A stretch of 64,000 bases of DNA from the NCBI GenBank assembly GCA_032718565.1, contig JAVGVS010000180.1, forward strand, positions 186,001 through 250,000, given 5' to 3'. Numbering within the stretch: the stretch's first letter is position 1; each line of letters starts with the position of its first letter. The translations under genes and the position numbers were made by a program. A model generated the notes under the pieces. The model saw only the letters and a program-made list of their open reading frames with translations. It was not told where the DNA came from and did no database searches. Origin of the DNA: Distichodus sexfasciatus (lineage: Eukaryota; Chordata; Actinopteri; Characiformes; Distichodontidae). Shown here piece by piece: positions 24,562 through 35,000 of this stretch.

Positions 24562-24675
24562 ATGATGAAGAACGGTCATCATCAAGCAAGTAAACCGGCC
24601 AACGGCGCCGAGGCGAACCCTCGCCAGCAACCGCCTGCACGGTCCGAGAAACGGGAGACGGATCGTCGGGTCTGA
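24562..24675 (+). CDS. pcyt2: Candidate first coding exon of pcyt2 (N-terminal leader), ending abnormally
   Basis: Beginning ATGATGAAG at 24562, the frame reads MMKNGHHQASKPANG and ends DRRV. This fits the short variable leader of PCYT2 (human begins MIRNG). The conserved continuation should be R-V-W-C-D-G-C, then a donor joining the exon at 32080. Instead a TGA follows at 24673. One base out of frame lies GTTTGG (Val-Trp), and then the sequence dissolves into a CT microsatellite without a GT donor at the expected place. The gene may use another first exon, or the sequence may carry an indel next to the microsatellite. The leader assignment is inference. Confidence 0.45.
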   Translation: MMKNGHHQASKPANGAEANPRQQPPARSEKRETDRRV

Positions 24676-24688
24676 GATTGTTTGGTGA

Positions 24689-24689
<1 letters not shown>

Positions 24690-24727
<38 letters not shown>

Positions 24728-24735
24728 TCTCTCTC

Positions 24736-24805
<70 letters not shown>
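24690..24805. repeat. (CT)n(CA)n compound microsatellite
   Basis: About 90 bases of CT repeats with small interruptions run into CA repeats. The tract sits at the 3' edge of the candidate pcyt2 exon 1. Confidence 0.9.
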
Positions 24806-24812
<7 letters not shown>

Positions 24813-26434
24813 AGCGAAAGTATTTTATTTATTAAGGCAGGCCCTATAATTAATCCCTATAATTAAAATCCCACATGATATACATCCCTATAAATAAAAT
24901 TCGGCATTCGCTGCTGTCCAACTTCGCTTTTTCACACTTGAAGGCGGTCCAAATGATAATCTCACCTTCTCATATGACAGATTACTGTGTTGCTCTTCAC
25001 GGGACACGAAACGTCTAATCCAGGTGAATCGGGCGTCGCGCACGTTGTAAATTATTGCGCCTCATCCCCCCGAGCACTGCAGTTTAACCATGCGCACCGT
25101 GGCACTGCGCACGCGGACATTCCCACACGAAATACCACCTCCGTTCATTATAGTGGAGATTTTTTGTGAGATTATTTATTGTCCTTCAATTTGCTGCATT
25201 CAACATCTGCAGAGTCATAGCAGTTTATACGCAAGCGTCAGTGGAGCAAAAATGCAACCAGATTTTGGTCCAGGGGCAAATGATGAAGATGTGTGATGTC
25301 AAGGCATTTCTTTCTTTCTTTATTTACTTATTTATTTATACACTTATACATGACTCCTTATTTAATCACAAATAATGATTAGAGCTATCATTGTATCACA
25401 AACAAACAGCTGGAATATTAAATATTGAGATAAAATATGTTGAATTAATCTTGCTAATGAACGACATTCCTTAATGTATAATAATATTTTTAAAAACATA
25501 CTTCTATAAATATTTATTTGGGACATGCATATATAGACATAAATAACTGAATGTCATTTATTTATTTTAAAATATTTCTAAAAAGATATTCGGTTCACTA
25601 TTTATTTGTAAGTAGCTTTGGAGAAGTCTGGGTCTAAACTCCAAGTGGACGGAGACTCTGCCAAGAAAAATCTCCCTCTGAGTTATTCACACATTCCCAG
25701 ATCCTTGCACGAGCTGTGACATAGTCCCATTCTCAGCCTCCTTACTCTTCTATTACTCTATGCGTGGGAGGTGAGGTACAGTATGGCTTTGTGCTGTAAC
25801 ATGCTTGTAAACCACTGTGAAAACACAAACAGGCTATTGTTAAGAAAGAACAATGGTGTTGAAATGGTCAGCGTGGAAAACAGTATCACCAAGTTTGAAG
25901 GCAAGTTGTTTTGGGCCCTGAGAAAGCCCTGTCTCACCTTGCACGTGTGGTGGCTCTCCTAGGAAAGGGGGTTAGAAAAATGCTTTGAATTTGTGTGCGT
26001 GTGCGGGATTAGCATGGCTTTCACTTGGAGAATTCCAGCCATTTCGTTCCATCCTGCTATTGTGCTTTGATGGAATGTGGCAGAATGTTTCGGATGCCAG
26101 AATATTAAACGGTGGGTTGATCTCGCAAAGAGGGACAGAGTAAACACGAAGCGATGCTGTGACCTCCGCTATCAGCATTGACCCCTGCCACACCTTCCAT
26201 CCACCAGGCCTGTATCGGTTTCGAGGCCGGCTGCGCAACGCAGCAGCGTTGATCTTGTTTTGGGCGATGACTGGTTTGTGGTTTCCTCAGCGGGAGAGGT
26301 TTTAGGAAATTACAACTGCAGCTCATTTTCTTGTACTGTACTGTAACTGTACTGTAAGTTTATCTTCTTGTCTAGGCTTTGTTTAAGTCTAGAGTGCTCT
26401 TACATAAGCATTTAACAAAGCAGTTTACTTCCTA
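24806..26434. other. pcyt2 intron 1, first part, with a candidate conserved block
   Basis: No exon was recognised. AT-rich sequence at 25300-25600. The stretch 25610-26330 is repeat-free, with blocks such as gggattagcatggctttcac and gatggaatgtggcagaatg, and could be an intronic enhancer. Confidence 0.3.
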
Positions 26435-26726
26435 CTGCTGAGTAGGGGTGGGCGATATGACGATATGAGATCGTGAAGACGATCTATGTGCTGACGATCT
26501 GCCAAAGCAGAGAGATTGTAGTATCGTCTATATAGACTACATTCTATCTATCTATTGCGGTTCTATGCTCTTCCTAATTTTCTTCCTCAGCCAAATCGCA
26601 CTATTTGCTAGTCTGCTTAATGCCCGCCTTATAGAAACAGCCCTCAACCAACCAAAGTGAAATACGGCACTGACGTACAGTTCTCACTCCCCTCACACTG
26701 TTTGATTCAGAGTGTAGCGGGAAGCA

Positions 26727-26940
26727 ATGGCTGAAAGTGAAAACGTAACAGATGAGTTGGTCCCTAAAAGAAACTCTACATCGGTGATATGGAACTGGTT
26801 TGGCTTTTACCCAAATGATAAGGAACGTTATTTGCAAAGTCTGCAGAGAAAAGGTTCGCGTGTCGGATGGCAACACGACAAACCTTTTCAGCCACTTAAA
26901 GACTTTAAGAGACAACATCCTAAACAATATGCCGAGAGTA
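26727..26940 (+). pseudogene. Truncated BED-finger hAT transposase N-terminus
   Basis: The frame from 26727 begins as a ZBED-like hAT transposase. It loses the zinc-finger frame after about 33 residues, and regains sequence resembling 'HPKQY' before the nested element begins at 26946. The RNase-H-like catalytic domain is absent. This is a transposon fossil, not a host gene. Confidence 0.6.
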
Positions 26941-26945
26941 TAGAG

Positions 26946-27616
26946 CATGGGTGCCCAACCGGACAAGACGATCGCGGAGTAATAATCGATCGCGAGAAGT
27001 GTAATTTTACTGCACATGTGCGCGCTCCTTTTTTCCCAGTGATAATCAACCGATCGTGCCAAGTATACTTTTTCTGCAGAGGTGCATGCATCTTTTTCAG
27101 TGATAATCAATCGATCGCGAGAAGTGTGATTTTTCTGCAGAGGTGCGCGCGCCTTTTTACACCGCAATTAATCGTGTAAAGATTAAGCAAGCAAACATGT
27201 CAGAAGCCAAAAAATCCAAAACGTATCATTTTCATTCAGACTGGGAAGAGGATTATTTTTTTGTTTACTCAAATTCAAAGTCCAAATTATCAAGTCCAAG
27301 TACAGATCCACAATGACAGATGAGCACCTTGTATCCTGCCTAAGGCTTGAAATCAGCTCCTACTGCCCTGACTATGAGAAACTAGCTGCCAGTGGCAGGG
27401 GTCCCACTAAGGTAAAGAAATATATTTATTTCCGCTTTTCCAATTAGGAGAATTACCTTTTATTCTTTCTGGATTGCATTTCTGTTTGCTGTCTGCATGT
27501 TAACTATGTAGGCAGGAAATGGGTAATAGCTATGGCTCCTTATTTGGACTGGTAGATCTCGGCACACTGGAAACTTGAAAAGTAGATCATAAGTCAAACA
27601 AGGTTGGGCACCCCTG
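26946..27616. mobile_element. Nested hAT deletion derivative
   Basis: The ends CATGGGTGCCCAACC and GGTTGGGCACCCCTG are near-perfect inverted copies. Near the left end, three tandem units of roughly 60-65 bp carry variants of aatcgatcgcgagaagtgt. An ATG at 27197 opens MSEAKKSKTYHFHSDWEED, which looks like the N-terminus of a Charlie/GTF2IRD2-type hAT transposase. It is followed closely by a piece resembling the transposase C-terminus (MTDEHL, then SSYCPDYEKLA). The middle has been deleted. The flanking 8-mers (gtatagag, aagtagac) match poorly. Confidence 0.7.
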
Positions 27617-28202
27617 AAGTAGACAAACTGGTTTTCGTGGTTTTCCTGTAGTCTGTCTCCTTTTTAGAAGGGCTAAATGCTTAAAAACGATGCTGGAAAA
27701 ACATGATCTTAAGTTGATGTTTTTTTAATAATATTTTATTTTTGTTCAGAGAGAACCACAATTTACCTCTAAGTTTACATTTATACCCTTTATTGACCCT
27801 TTTAAGAACCTATTTATTGTTTACCTTAGGAGGTATTGTCATGTCATGTTAAAATGACTGTGTTGAATAATTCAGTAATAGTTTAAGAATTGCATTAGTT
27901 GCCATTTTTATTGTTTACCATTTTAAATTTTTTGTTCTTGTTGATATTTTGTTCTGAAGTAACATGCAGTATTTATTTAGCTTTGAATAAACATGTTGGC
28001 AAAATTGCACAAACTGATTAAAATCTGTTCAGAAATGTTCTTTGGCCTAAATGCTGTTTTGCTTTTTAGGACTATATTTTTACAAAGGAAAATAGTTTGG
28101 TTGTACTAGTTATAAATACCGCGATAAAATCGGAATCGTGATTTAACTGTAAAAAAATCGTGATATAATATTTTTGCCATATCGCTCACCCCTACTGCTG
28201 AG

Positions 28203-31200
28203 TAGGCCTACAAATGACCCTGACATCACCTCACCATATTTCATCTGTCTAACCATAACCAGCAGGTTCTTCTGGTTCCCACTCTACAGTTTTAATTACA
28301 TCCAAACCATTTGTCTGTATTTTTGCAGTCTACAAAGCCATTAATCAATATACAGCGTCTCTCGTTTTTGAAACATAATCAGAATCAAGTTTATTGCCAA
28401 GTACGTTGTCACATACAGGAAGTTTGCTTTAGTGGACGGTGCCAAGATATTAAAAGTAGAGAGATTTTTTTACAACTATAAAAGACTCTAAATGTAAAAA
28501 TATGGATCCAGCAAGACCCATAATTAGGGTACAAGTGTATAGTTAGTCACATAACATACCTGAACAGATCACAAAATGAGAAAAAAAAGTCATGACATGA
28601 ATGTGCAGGAAGTAGTGGATGTGTGCAATGGATAGAGGTAAATAGCTAAATGTACAATTTGTACCAAGATGTGCAAAGTTCAGAGTATAAGTCACATGAC
28701 ATGACTAAAGAGGTGTGTGGAAAAACCTAGTACAGAGTAGGAGTCAGTTTTAACCATCTTTGACACGTTTAAGGAAAACCACTCTCTAGTGTCATCAGTT
28801 AGTCTGACAATCAGTTAAAACAGAGTCGAGTAACATTTCAGTAATGCAACAGTATTTCTACTTGAGTTTAGATTTTGCAACTTTTTCCTAAGGCTGTTGT
28901 GAATTACTCTAGTAAATAAGTGAACTTACATCACCTGACGTGGTCATGACGTCTGTGGACACATGGAAGTTGGACACCAACAGGGTCAAAGTGCAGTTCA
29001 TCCCTGCCAGAACATTTCGTGAGCCAAAGTCCTTTCACCGTAACCCAGTACATCCCTGTGTTTGCTGGGACAGGGTGCACGGTGAATGGATTTGAATGAC
29101 CTCAGAAAAGATATCGTATTTATTAAGATGGTTATCTCTTGTCGCTCATCTACTAAATGAAGACCTTATATTTGATCTGTAAATAGCCTTCTGTTTGCTG
29201 TGTATTTTGTGAATCAATTTGGGGGAAATAGAAGGGCTTAAGCTCGTGACTTTTAACCTAGTATCGTGAGTCTGATGATTGCAGTCTAGTTCTATTATGC
29301 ATATCTGATTTGAAGTCACAACCCCTCTCTCACAGTTTTATTGAATTGAGTTCTTGACATTTCTTCAATAGAGTGCAAAAGGACATTTGGATGGTATCCG
29401 TGTTGCTGTAAGAAAGTCTCTCCTCTGGGAGTTGTTCTACAACAGTTTAGTTGGTTTATTTATTGATCTGTGATTGACAAAAGGGCATTGAACCCCTACT
29501 GTTTTCCCCAAGCACAAAGATTCTACCAAGCCAATAATGCACTTTCAGCAGGAACTCTCAATTGAAAGTCCATTGTGGTATAAGGTTAGACTCAACCCTG
29601 CTCACTATTGCCACAGTACCTTACAGGACCACTTTAACAGAGAACCTCCGTCAAGAATACTGCACTTTATTACACCCATAGGCCTTAGGAACCTTATCTT
29701 AATTATTTGACTACTTGCTCACCCAACTATATAACTTAATATCCACCCTCGGGCAACTTGTTTCTACTTGCCTCATCTGACTTCCTCTTGCTATCACATA
29801 GCCATTGCTGCTAATATGACAATAAGCTCCAACAAGCAAGCAAGCTCAACCCTGCTCCAGATAAATGGTCCAGTGTCATAATTAAACCTGAATTTTTGAA
29901 GAGTCTGATTTTGAGAAAGACTCTTGTTTCCCTTTCTAATTTAAAGAGCTGATCATCTAAATGTAGCCAAAAGGCGTATTAATTGCTACAATTTTCTCTC
30001 TCTCTGCATGTGATGCTTTTCTACCAGGATAGTGGATCAAGTTCAGATGTTTGGGTGTCTGCTGACTATTTCCACTAGTTAATATTTCATGCTCCTTGAA
30101 GGGTGCTTTTGTGTTTGGAGGGCCTCCTTAAAGGCGTAGAGGAACCACACTGCCATATGCTGCATGAATACACACACACACACACATACTGTACATTACG
30201 TTATGTAACACAGTTCCATCCACTCCTCCGTGCTTTTAACTCCTAAGCAGCCTTTCACATGGGGCTGGACTGGCCATCTGCAACCCTGCCTTAGCTGCCT
30301 CCCTCTCTGATTGAATTTCAGTGTCAATTCACATCACATGGTCTGAGCAGCTCCTCGCATTGCGCCTGGCCCCATTTTTACGCACCACGCCAGTGCGTCA
30401 CAGAATTTAAAGGGGCACCTCACCTAAAAATAATAACGTGGCCAAAATTCATTGTAGGAATAAGTAAGATCATGTTAACTGGTTTGAAAAAGTTAGTAGT
30501 AGATTCTTATATTGCAGCTTCATATGCAGCTTGCATGAAATAAAACCACACCTGACCATGTTAGATGTTGACCTTTGCCTTGGGTGTTGTGGAAACCTTC
30601 AAGGTCAGCACACTTGCGTAAAGTGATAGCCTGACAAGGAGGAGTTACGGTTTTGTTACAGGTGATCAGTGGCAATGTGGCTCGCCTAGTGACTGGACGA
30701 TACCCCGTGTCTTTCCATCCTCACTTATTAATTTTCCATCTAATAGTAGTCGCAAAATGTTAAATTGCTAAATGTCTTTATGATGCAATGTTTATGTTAA
30801 TCAGTTCAACAAAACAATATTTTTTATTTTCATTTAAAATGTAGTGTTAGTCATTATAACAATGAATACATTTACAGGAAGTGTATTATTGAGTGACTAG
30901 GTCTGATCATGAAGGATTTGAACAAGTTTATAAACTTGTTATTACAGTATTACTACTAATTATTACTATTACTGACTTATTGTGGGTTGCAATAAAATCC
31001 TTAAAATGTGGCTCAGGCTTGAGGATTTAGCAAAATTCTTTTTGGAAGTGTTTATATGTTGCTCTGTTCTGTTGCCATGCTAATAATAACCGGATAAACT
31101 TTACACAACATTATGAGAGTCAATCAATTCACCCTTAATTCACCCCCCAATTCACTTTTCTCTGTTGCTTTTCCCACACTTGAGTGCTGAGCTGCTGACT

Positions 31201-32079
31201 GTGCCTGATTTAAAAAATATTTTTATAGCACTTTTAATCGTTTTATTTCTTTTTTTATCTTCAATTTTATTTCTTTTCTTATTACTTTTTCTTTTTATCT
31301 TTAATTTTAACATTTTAACATTGTTTCTGTAAAGCACATTGAATGACCCTTGTGTATGATAATGTGCTCTATAAATAATCTTGCCTTGCCTTGCCTTGCC
31401 TTATCAGTTCATTACCACCCTGGAGAGTCGGTAAATAATACGTAATAGATAGAATGGATCTAAGATATCAGTTATAATCCCAATAAATAAAAGTACTTTG
31501 ACAAAATGATAGAATTGTTAAAAACTAGCACTCATACTTGATGTGTAAGCATTAAGAAAGTAAAATATGCATAAATAAGGCAAAAAAAAGCTTCTGTAGC
31601 ACCTCGCTACTCGTGTTTCTTGGCAAGTTGTAATTTAGAACTGGGTTAATGTCTTCAGCCTGGTCTAGCTAATCTGATTAACCTGTCTAGTTAATCTGGA
31701 CGCATGGCCTCCATATTCAGCTTCCAGTGATTCTTTGGATATGAGATTAATTACAGTACCTTTTCTTCTAGGACCCTGTCTGTATTATATAATTTTACAG
31801 TTACTGCAAAATAGTAGTTCCTCTTTCCATCTATCTTTCAGACTGGTACAGTACTGTAATGACAGCTAGTGGATTTTAGACAAATGTGAAACATAAGACA
31901 CTGTATTAAAAGGTTGAGAGTATGATGCCAACTTCCTAAGGCTAATAATCAGCACTAAATGGGCAGGTAGTACCAGATTTGTGTGTGTGTGTGTGTGTGT
32001 GTGTCTGTGTCTGTGTATTTGTGATAAGGCTTTATCAGTTATGTTTTGACTTTAACTGTCCTTGTTTGACTTCTGCTAG
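28203..32079. other. pcyt2 intron 1, second part
   Basis: No exon was recognised. It contains an interspersed repeat from about 28375, beginning 'cagaatcaagtttattgcca'. A CA tract lies at 30172-30186. A retroposon tail at about 31160-31405 ('gtaaagcacattgaatgacc' then 'ctctataaataa') is followed by (TTGCC)n. A TG tract lies at 31980-32016 just before the next exon. Confidence 0.5.
31160..31405. repeat. 3' tail of a retroposon ending in (TTGCC)n
   Basis: 'tgtaaagcacattgaatg' and 'tgctctataaata' are typical 3'-end phrases of fish L2/CR1-like retroposons. The tail ends with four copies of TTGCC at about 31380-31399. Confidence 0.5.
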
Positions 32080-35000
32080 CTACGACATGGTTCATTATGG
32101 GCACTCAAACCAGCTGCGACAGGCCAAGGCTATGGGGGATTACCTTATAGTGGGAGTGCATACAGATGGTGAGTGTACACACACACACACGCACACACCA
32201 CACATTATAATTACTCTAGCTAGGTATGACGATGTCGAGTCACGGCTATTACATTATAGAGATTAAATTACAGCTAGAATGAATACAGTCAGTGTTTTCA
32301 CATGGACACACACACCCCTTTAAACAGCACAGTGACCACAGACTCTGAAACATAATTTAAGAGAATGGCTTGTTTGTGACATGCTGTGTTCTTTTAGAGA
32401 TCATGGACACATTATTGATGGAATACTCTTATTAAATGAGTGACTCTTGACTTGAAAATACATGGCAGTCTCTGTAGCTTTCCACCAGCATTTTGATTCA
32501 AGCATATGCACTAGGGCTGGGCAATATGACCTCAAATCAATATCATGATTAATGTTACCTCAATTAAGATTAATGAAAGATTATTTTGTTTTTGACCCTC
32601 ATGCTTCACTGACAATTTCTGTACTGTAAATATGTTCAAAATATGTTTTTCTAATGAAAGAGTGCCTGTCCTGTCTCTTTGATTTTAAAATAATTGAGAA
32701 AAACACACAGATGTGACATGGACATGAGTCGTACTGGAACACAAATTGTAGTATGATTTTAAGGGGATGGTATACACAGTGGGAAAAGTATACTCTTATA
32801 CAGAATATAGAGTATACTCTTTTTTTAAAAAGTAAATTTAAAATGATTGTCATGGGCCGGGTTACGTTGATGCTGTTGTGTCTATATCTTTTTGCTGATA
32901 TACACCATGCTTTTTAACTGTAGAAGAGATCTCAAAGCACAAGGGACCCCCTGTCTTCACCCAAGCCGAGAGGTACAAGATGGTGCAGGCCATCAAATGG
33001 GTAGATGAAATAGTGGAGGGGGCGCCCTACGTCACCACGTTGGAGACTCTTGACAAGTACAACTGTGACTTCTGCGTACATGGAGGTATTACCTTATTTT
33101 TACCTTCTTTTTTGCTGGTTAACCCACAATGTCTAGTTGAGAGCACAACCATCCTTGCTTTTAACTTAGAGGCTCATCATTTATGCATGAAAGGGTTAAG
33201 GCAGGAGGAGGGGTGGTGGTGGTGGGAGCCCAGTGGAAGGTGACTCCTTTGTATAGGAAGAGGTTGTTGGTTCGAGTTTGGCTCTATCCTACAACCATCA
33301 CTACCACCATTGACTCCTTGGGAAAGGCCTTGTGCTGACAGTGTGTTAAGTATGTGCTAAGCTCTAGTGTCACCCTAGATATTGGATAATAGCCTGATTT
33401 GTAGGTAATAAGTGAGCTGGGCTAAAACTCTACCTTAGAATTCGAGGGGCATGTAAGAATTTAGAAGGGTAATCTCCCCAGAGGTAAAAACGCTAACGAG
33501 TGCTAAAGTGGCTAACATTGAATGAAAATTAACTTTTGTAGACACTTAGTCTCCCAAAAGCAGCTGCTAGTTAGAGCCCAATTTACAGTTTGAGTGTCAA
33601 CCCGACTTCACTTTCTTTGCTTGTCTTCTTTTAGACGACATTACTCTGACCGTGGATGGTAAGGACACATATGAAGAGGTGAAAAAGTCGGGTAGATATA
33701 GGTGAGTTTAACAGCAGCCAAAACTGCCAGACTGCCAACTGGTAGTCACTCCATGAACTGAATTCAGCACTCTGATTTGCTTATCAAATTAATGCCTTTT
33801 CAGAGAGTGTAAGAGAACTCAGGGCGTTTCCACCACAGACCTGGTCGGCCGTATGCTCTTAATGACCAAAGCTCACCACAGTAACATTGTGAGTCCCCCT
33901 TCTTCTTTGATCCAATTCACTATGTTTTCCCTGTCGTTCACTAAAAGAAGTGATTGATTGATTTCTCTGTTCTCTTTTCCCAGGGCAGCTCAGATTATCA
34001 GCAGCATACAGACAACTTTGGAAGGGTGAGTATGCACTATTCTACTTTTTATAATCGTACATTTAAGAATTTGCTTGTTTGTGAACACAGATTCAGTCCC
34101 ACCTCAGTGTTTTTTCCCCAAGAATATTACATGTCCATAGGAAGTAGGGCTTCCTAAGTATGGCCTGATCCTGAACCCAAAATTTGCTTAGTCACTTTGT
34201 ATTTTTCTAAATGCATGTTCTCCCTTTGGCGGTCATCCATCTCTCACATGAATGTGCCAAACTGGCAGACACAAAAGGCTTTTTATTGTGATTTGAGTCC
34301 ATAATCAGTGTGTTGGTGGCAGCTAGGAAGCCATGAAGGCTATTGCAGTTCCCGGAGCCTAGTACGAGCAATGCATTCAAAGTGAGAGAAATCAGTGTTG
34401 AACTGCTTTAGGCCTTAAGTTTATTAGTTACACTCCAAAGGAAGAGAATGAAGATGTTGGCAGAGCTGAGCTGCTGCCTGGGATGTTTTCCCAGAGATTT
34501 GGTAGGGAAGCTATTTTCTGACTATTAGGTGGTGCTACAAAGTCATGTACGAGAAATTTCCTTCAGCCCTCAAATTATATTACAATTAAAAAAAAAAAAA
34601 AAAAGATATGTCAGTAAGGGACCAGTTGACCAGTCTTGTGATTTGGTTCATCTCTGATGCAATTGAATGTGTTGTGATCAAGATCAGTTTCTTCCATTTG
34701 CTTCTGCTGTAGTTAGGTCTATGTTTTGGGAACCTGTAAACTGATCCTGGGTCTGTATTAAAGATCAAGTGTTAATGTTGCTCTTAACTGTATCTCTATA
34801 CACTTCAGGGTCCTAAAGGCCACAGTCCATGGACGGGGGTGTCACAGTTCCTCCAGACGTCCCAAAAAATCATTCAGTTCGCCTCGGGGAAGGAGCCCCA
34901 GCCTGGAGACACCATCATATATGTTGCCGGAGCCTTTGACCTTTTCCGTATCCTCCTCACATGTAGACATTCTACAAATTCTACAAATCCAATTTGTATT

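Larger units (their letters stand above)
26443..28194. mobile_element. hAT transposon remnant with perfect 8-bp target duplication
   Basis: The ends TAGGGGTGGGCGATATGA and CATATCGCTCACCCCTA are inverted, and CTGCTGAG flanks both sides (26435-26442 and 28195-28202), the 8-bp duplication typical of hAT. An ATG at 26727 opens a frame beginning MAESENVTDELVPKRNST, followed by IWNWFGF. This looks like the start of a ZBED-type transposase. A frameshift near 26825 moves the expected BED-finger cysteines (C-K-V-C) into another frame. The rest of the transposase is missing and the element is interrupted by a second hAT copy (26946-27616). It cannot make its own transposase. Confidence 0.85.

Noticed and set aside
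24508..24813. Arg-Glu-rich open frames on the minus strand
   Set aside because: Translations of the CT/CA microsatellite antisense to the pcyt2 leader.
26601..27167. 188-residue minus-strand open frame
   Set aside because: It runs antisense across the nested hAT elements, including their subterminal repeats, so it is a chance frame.
33086..33243. Extended pcyt2 exon reading into Gly-Trp-rich peptide
   Set aside because: It reads past the GTATTA donor into the intron and a SINE fragment. The family match resumes at 33635.
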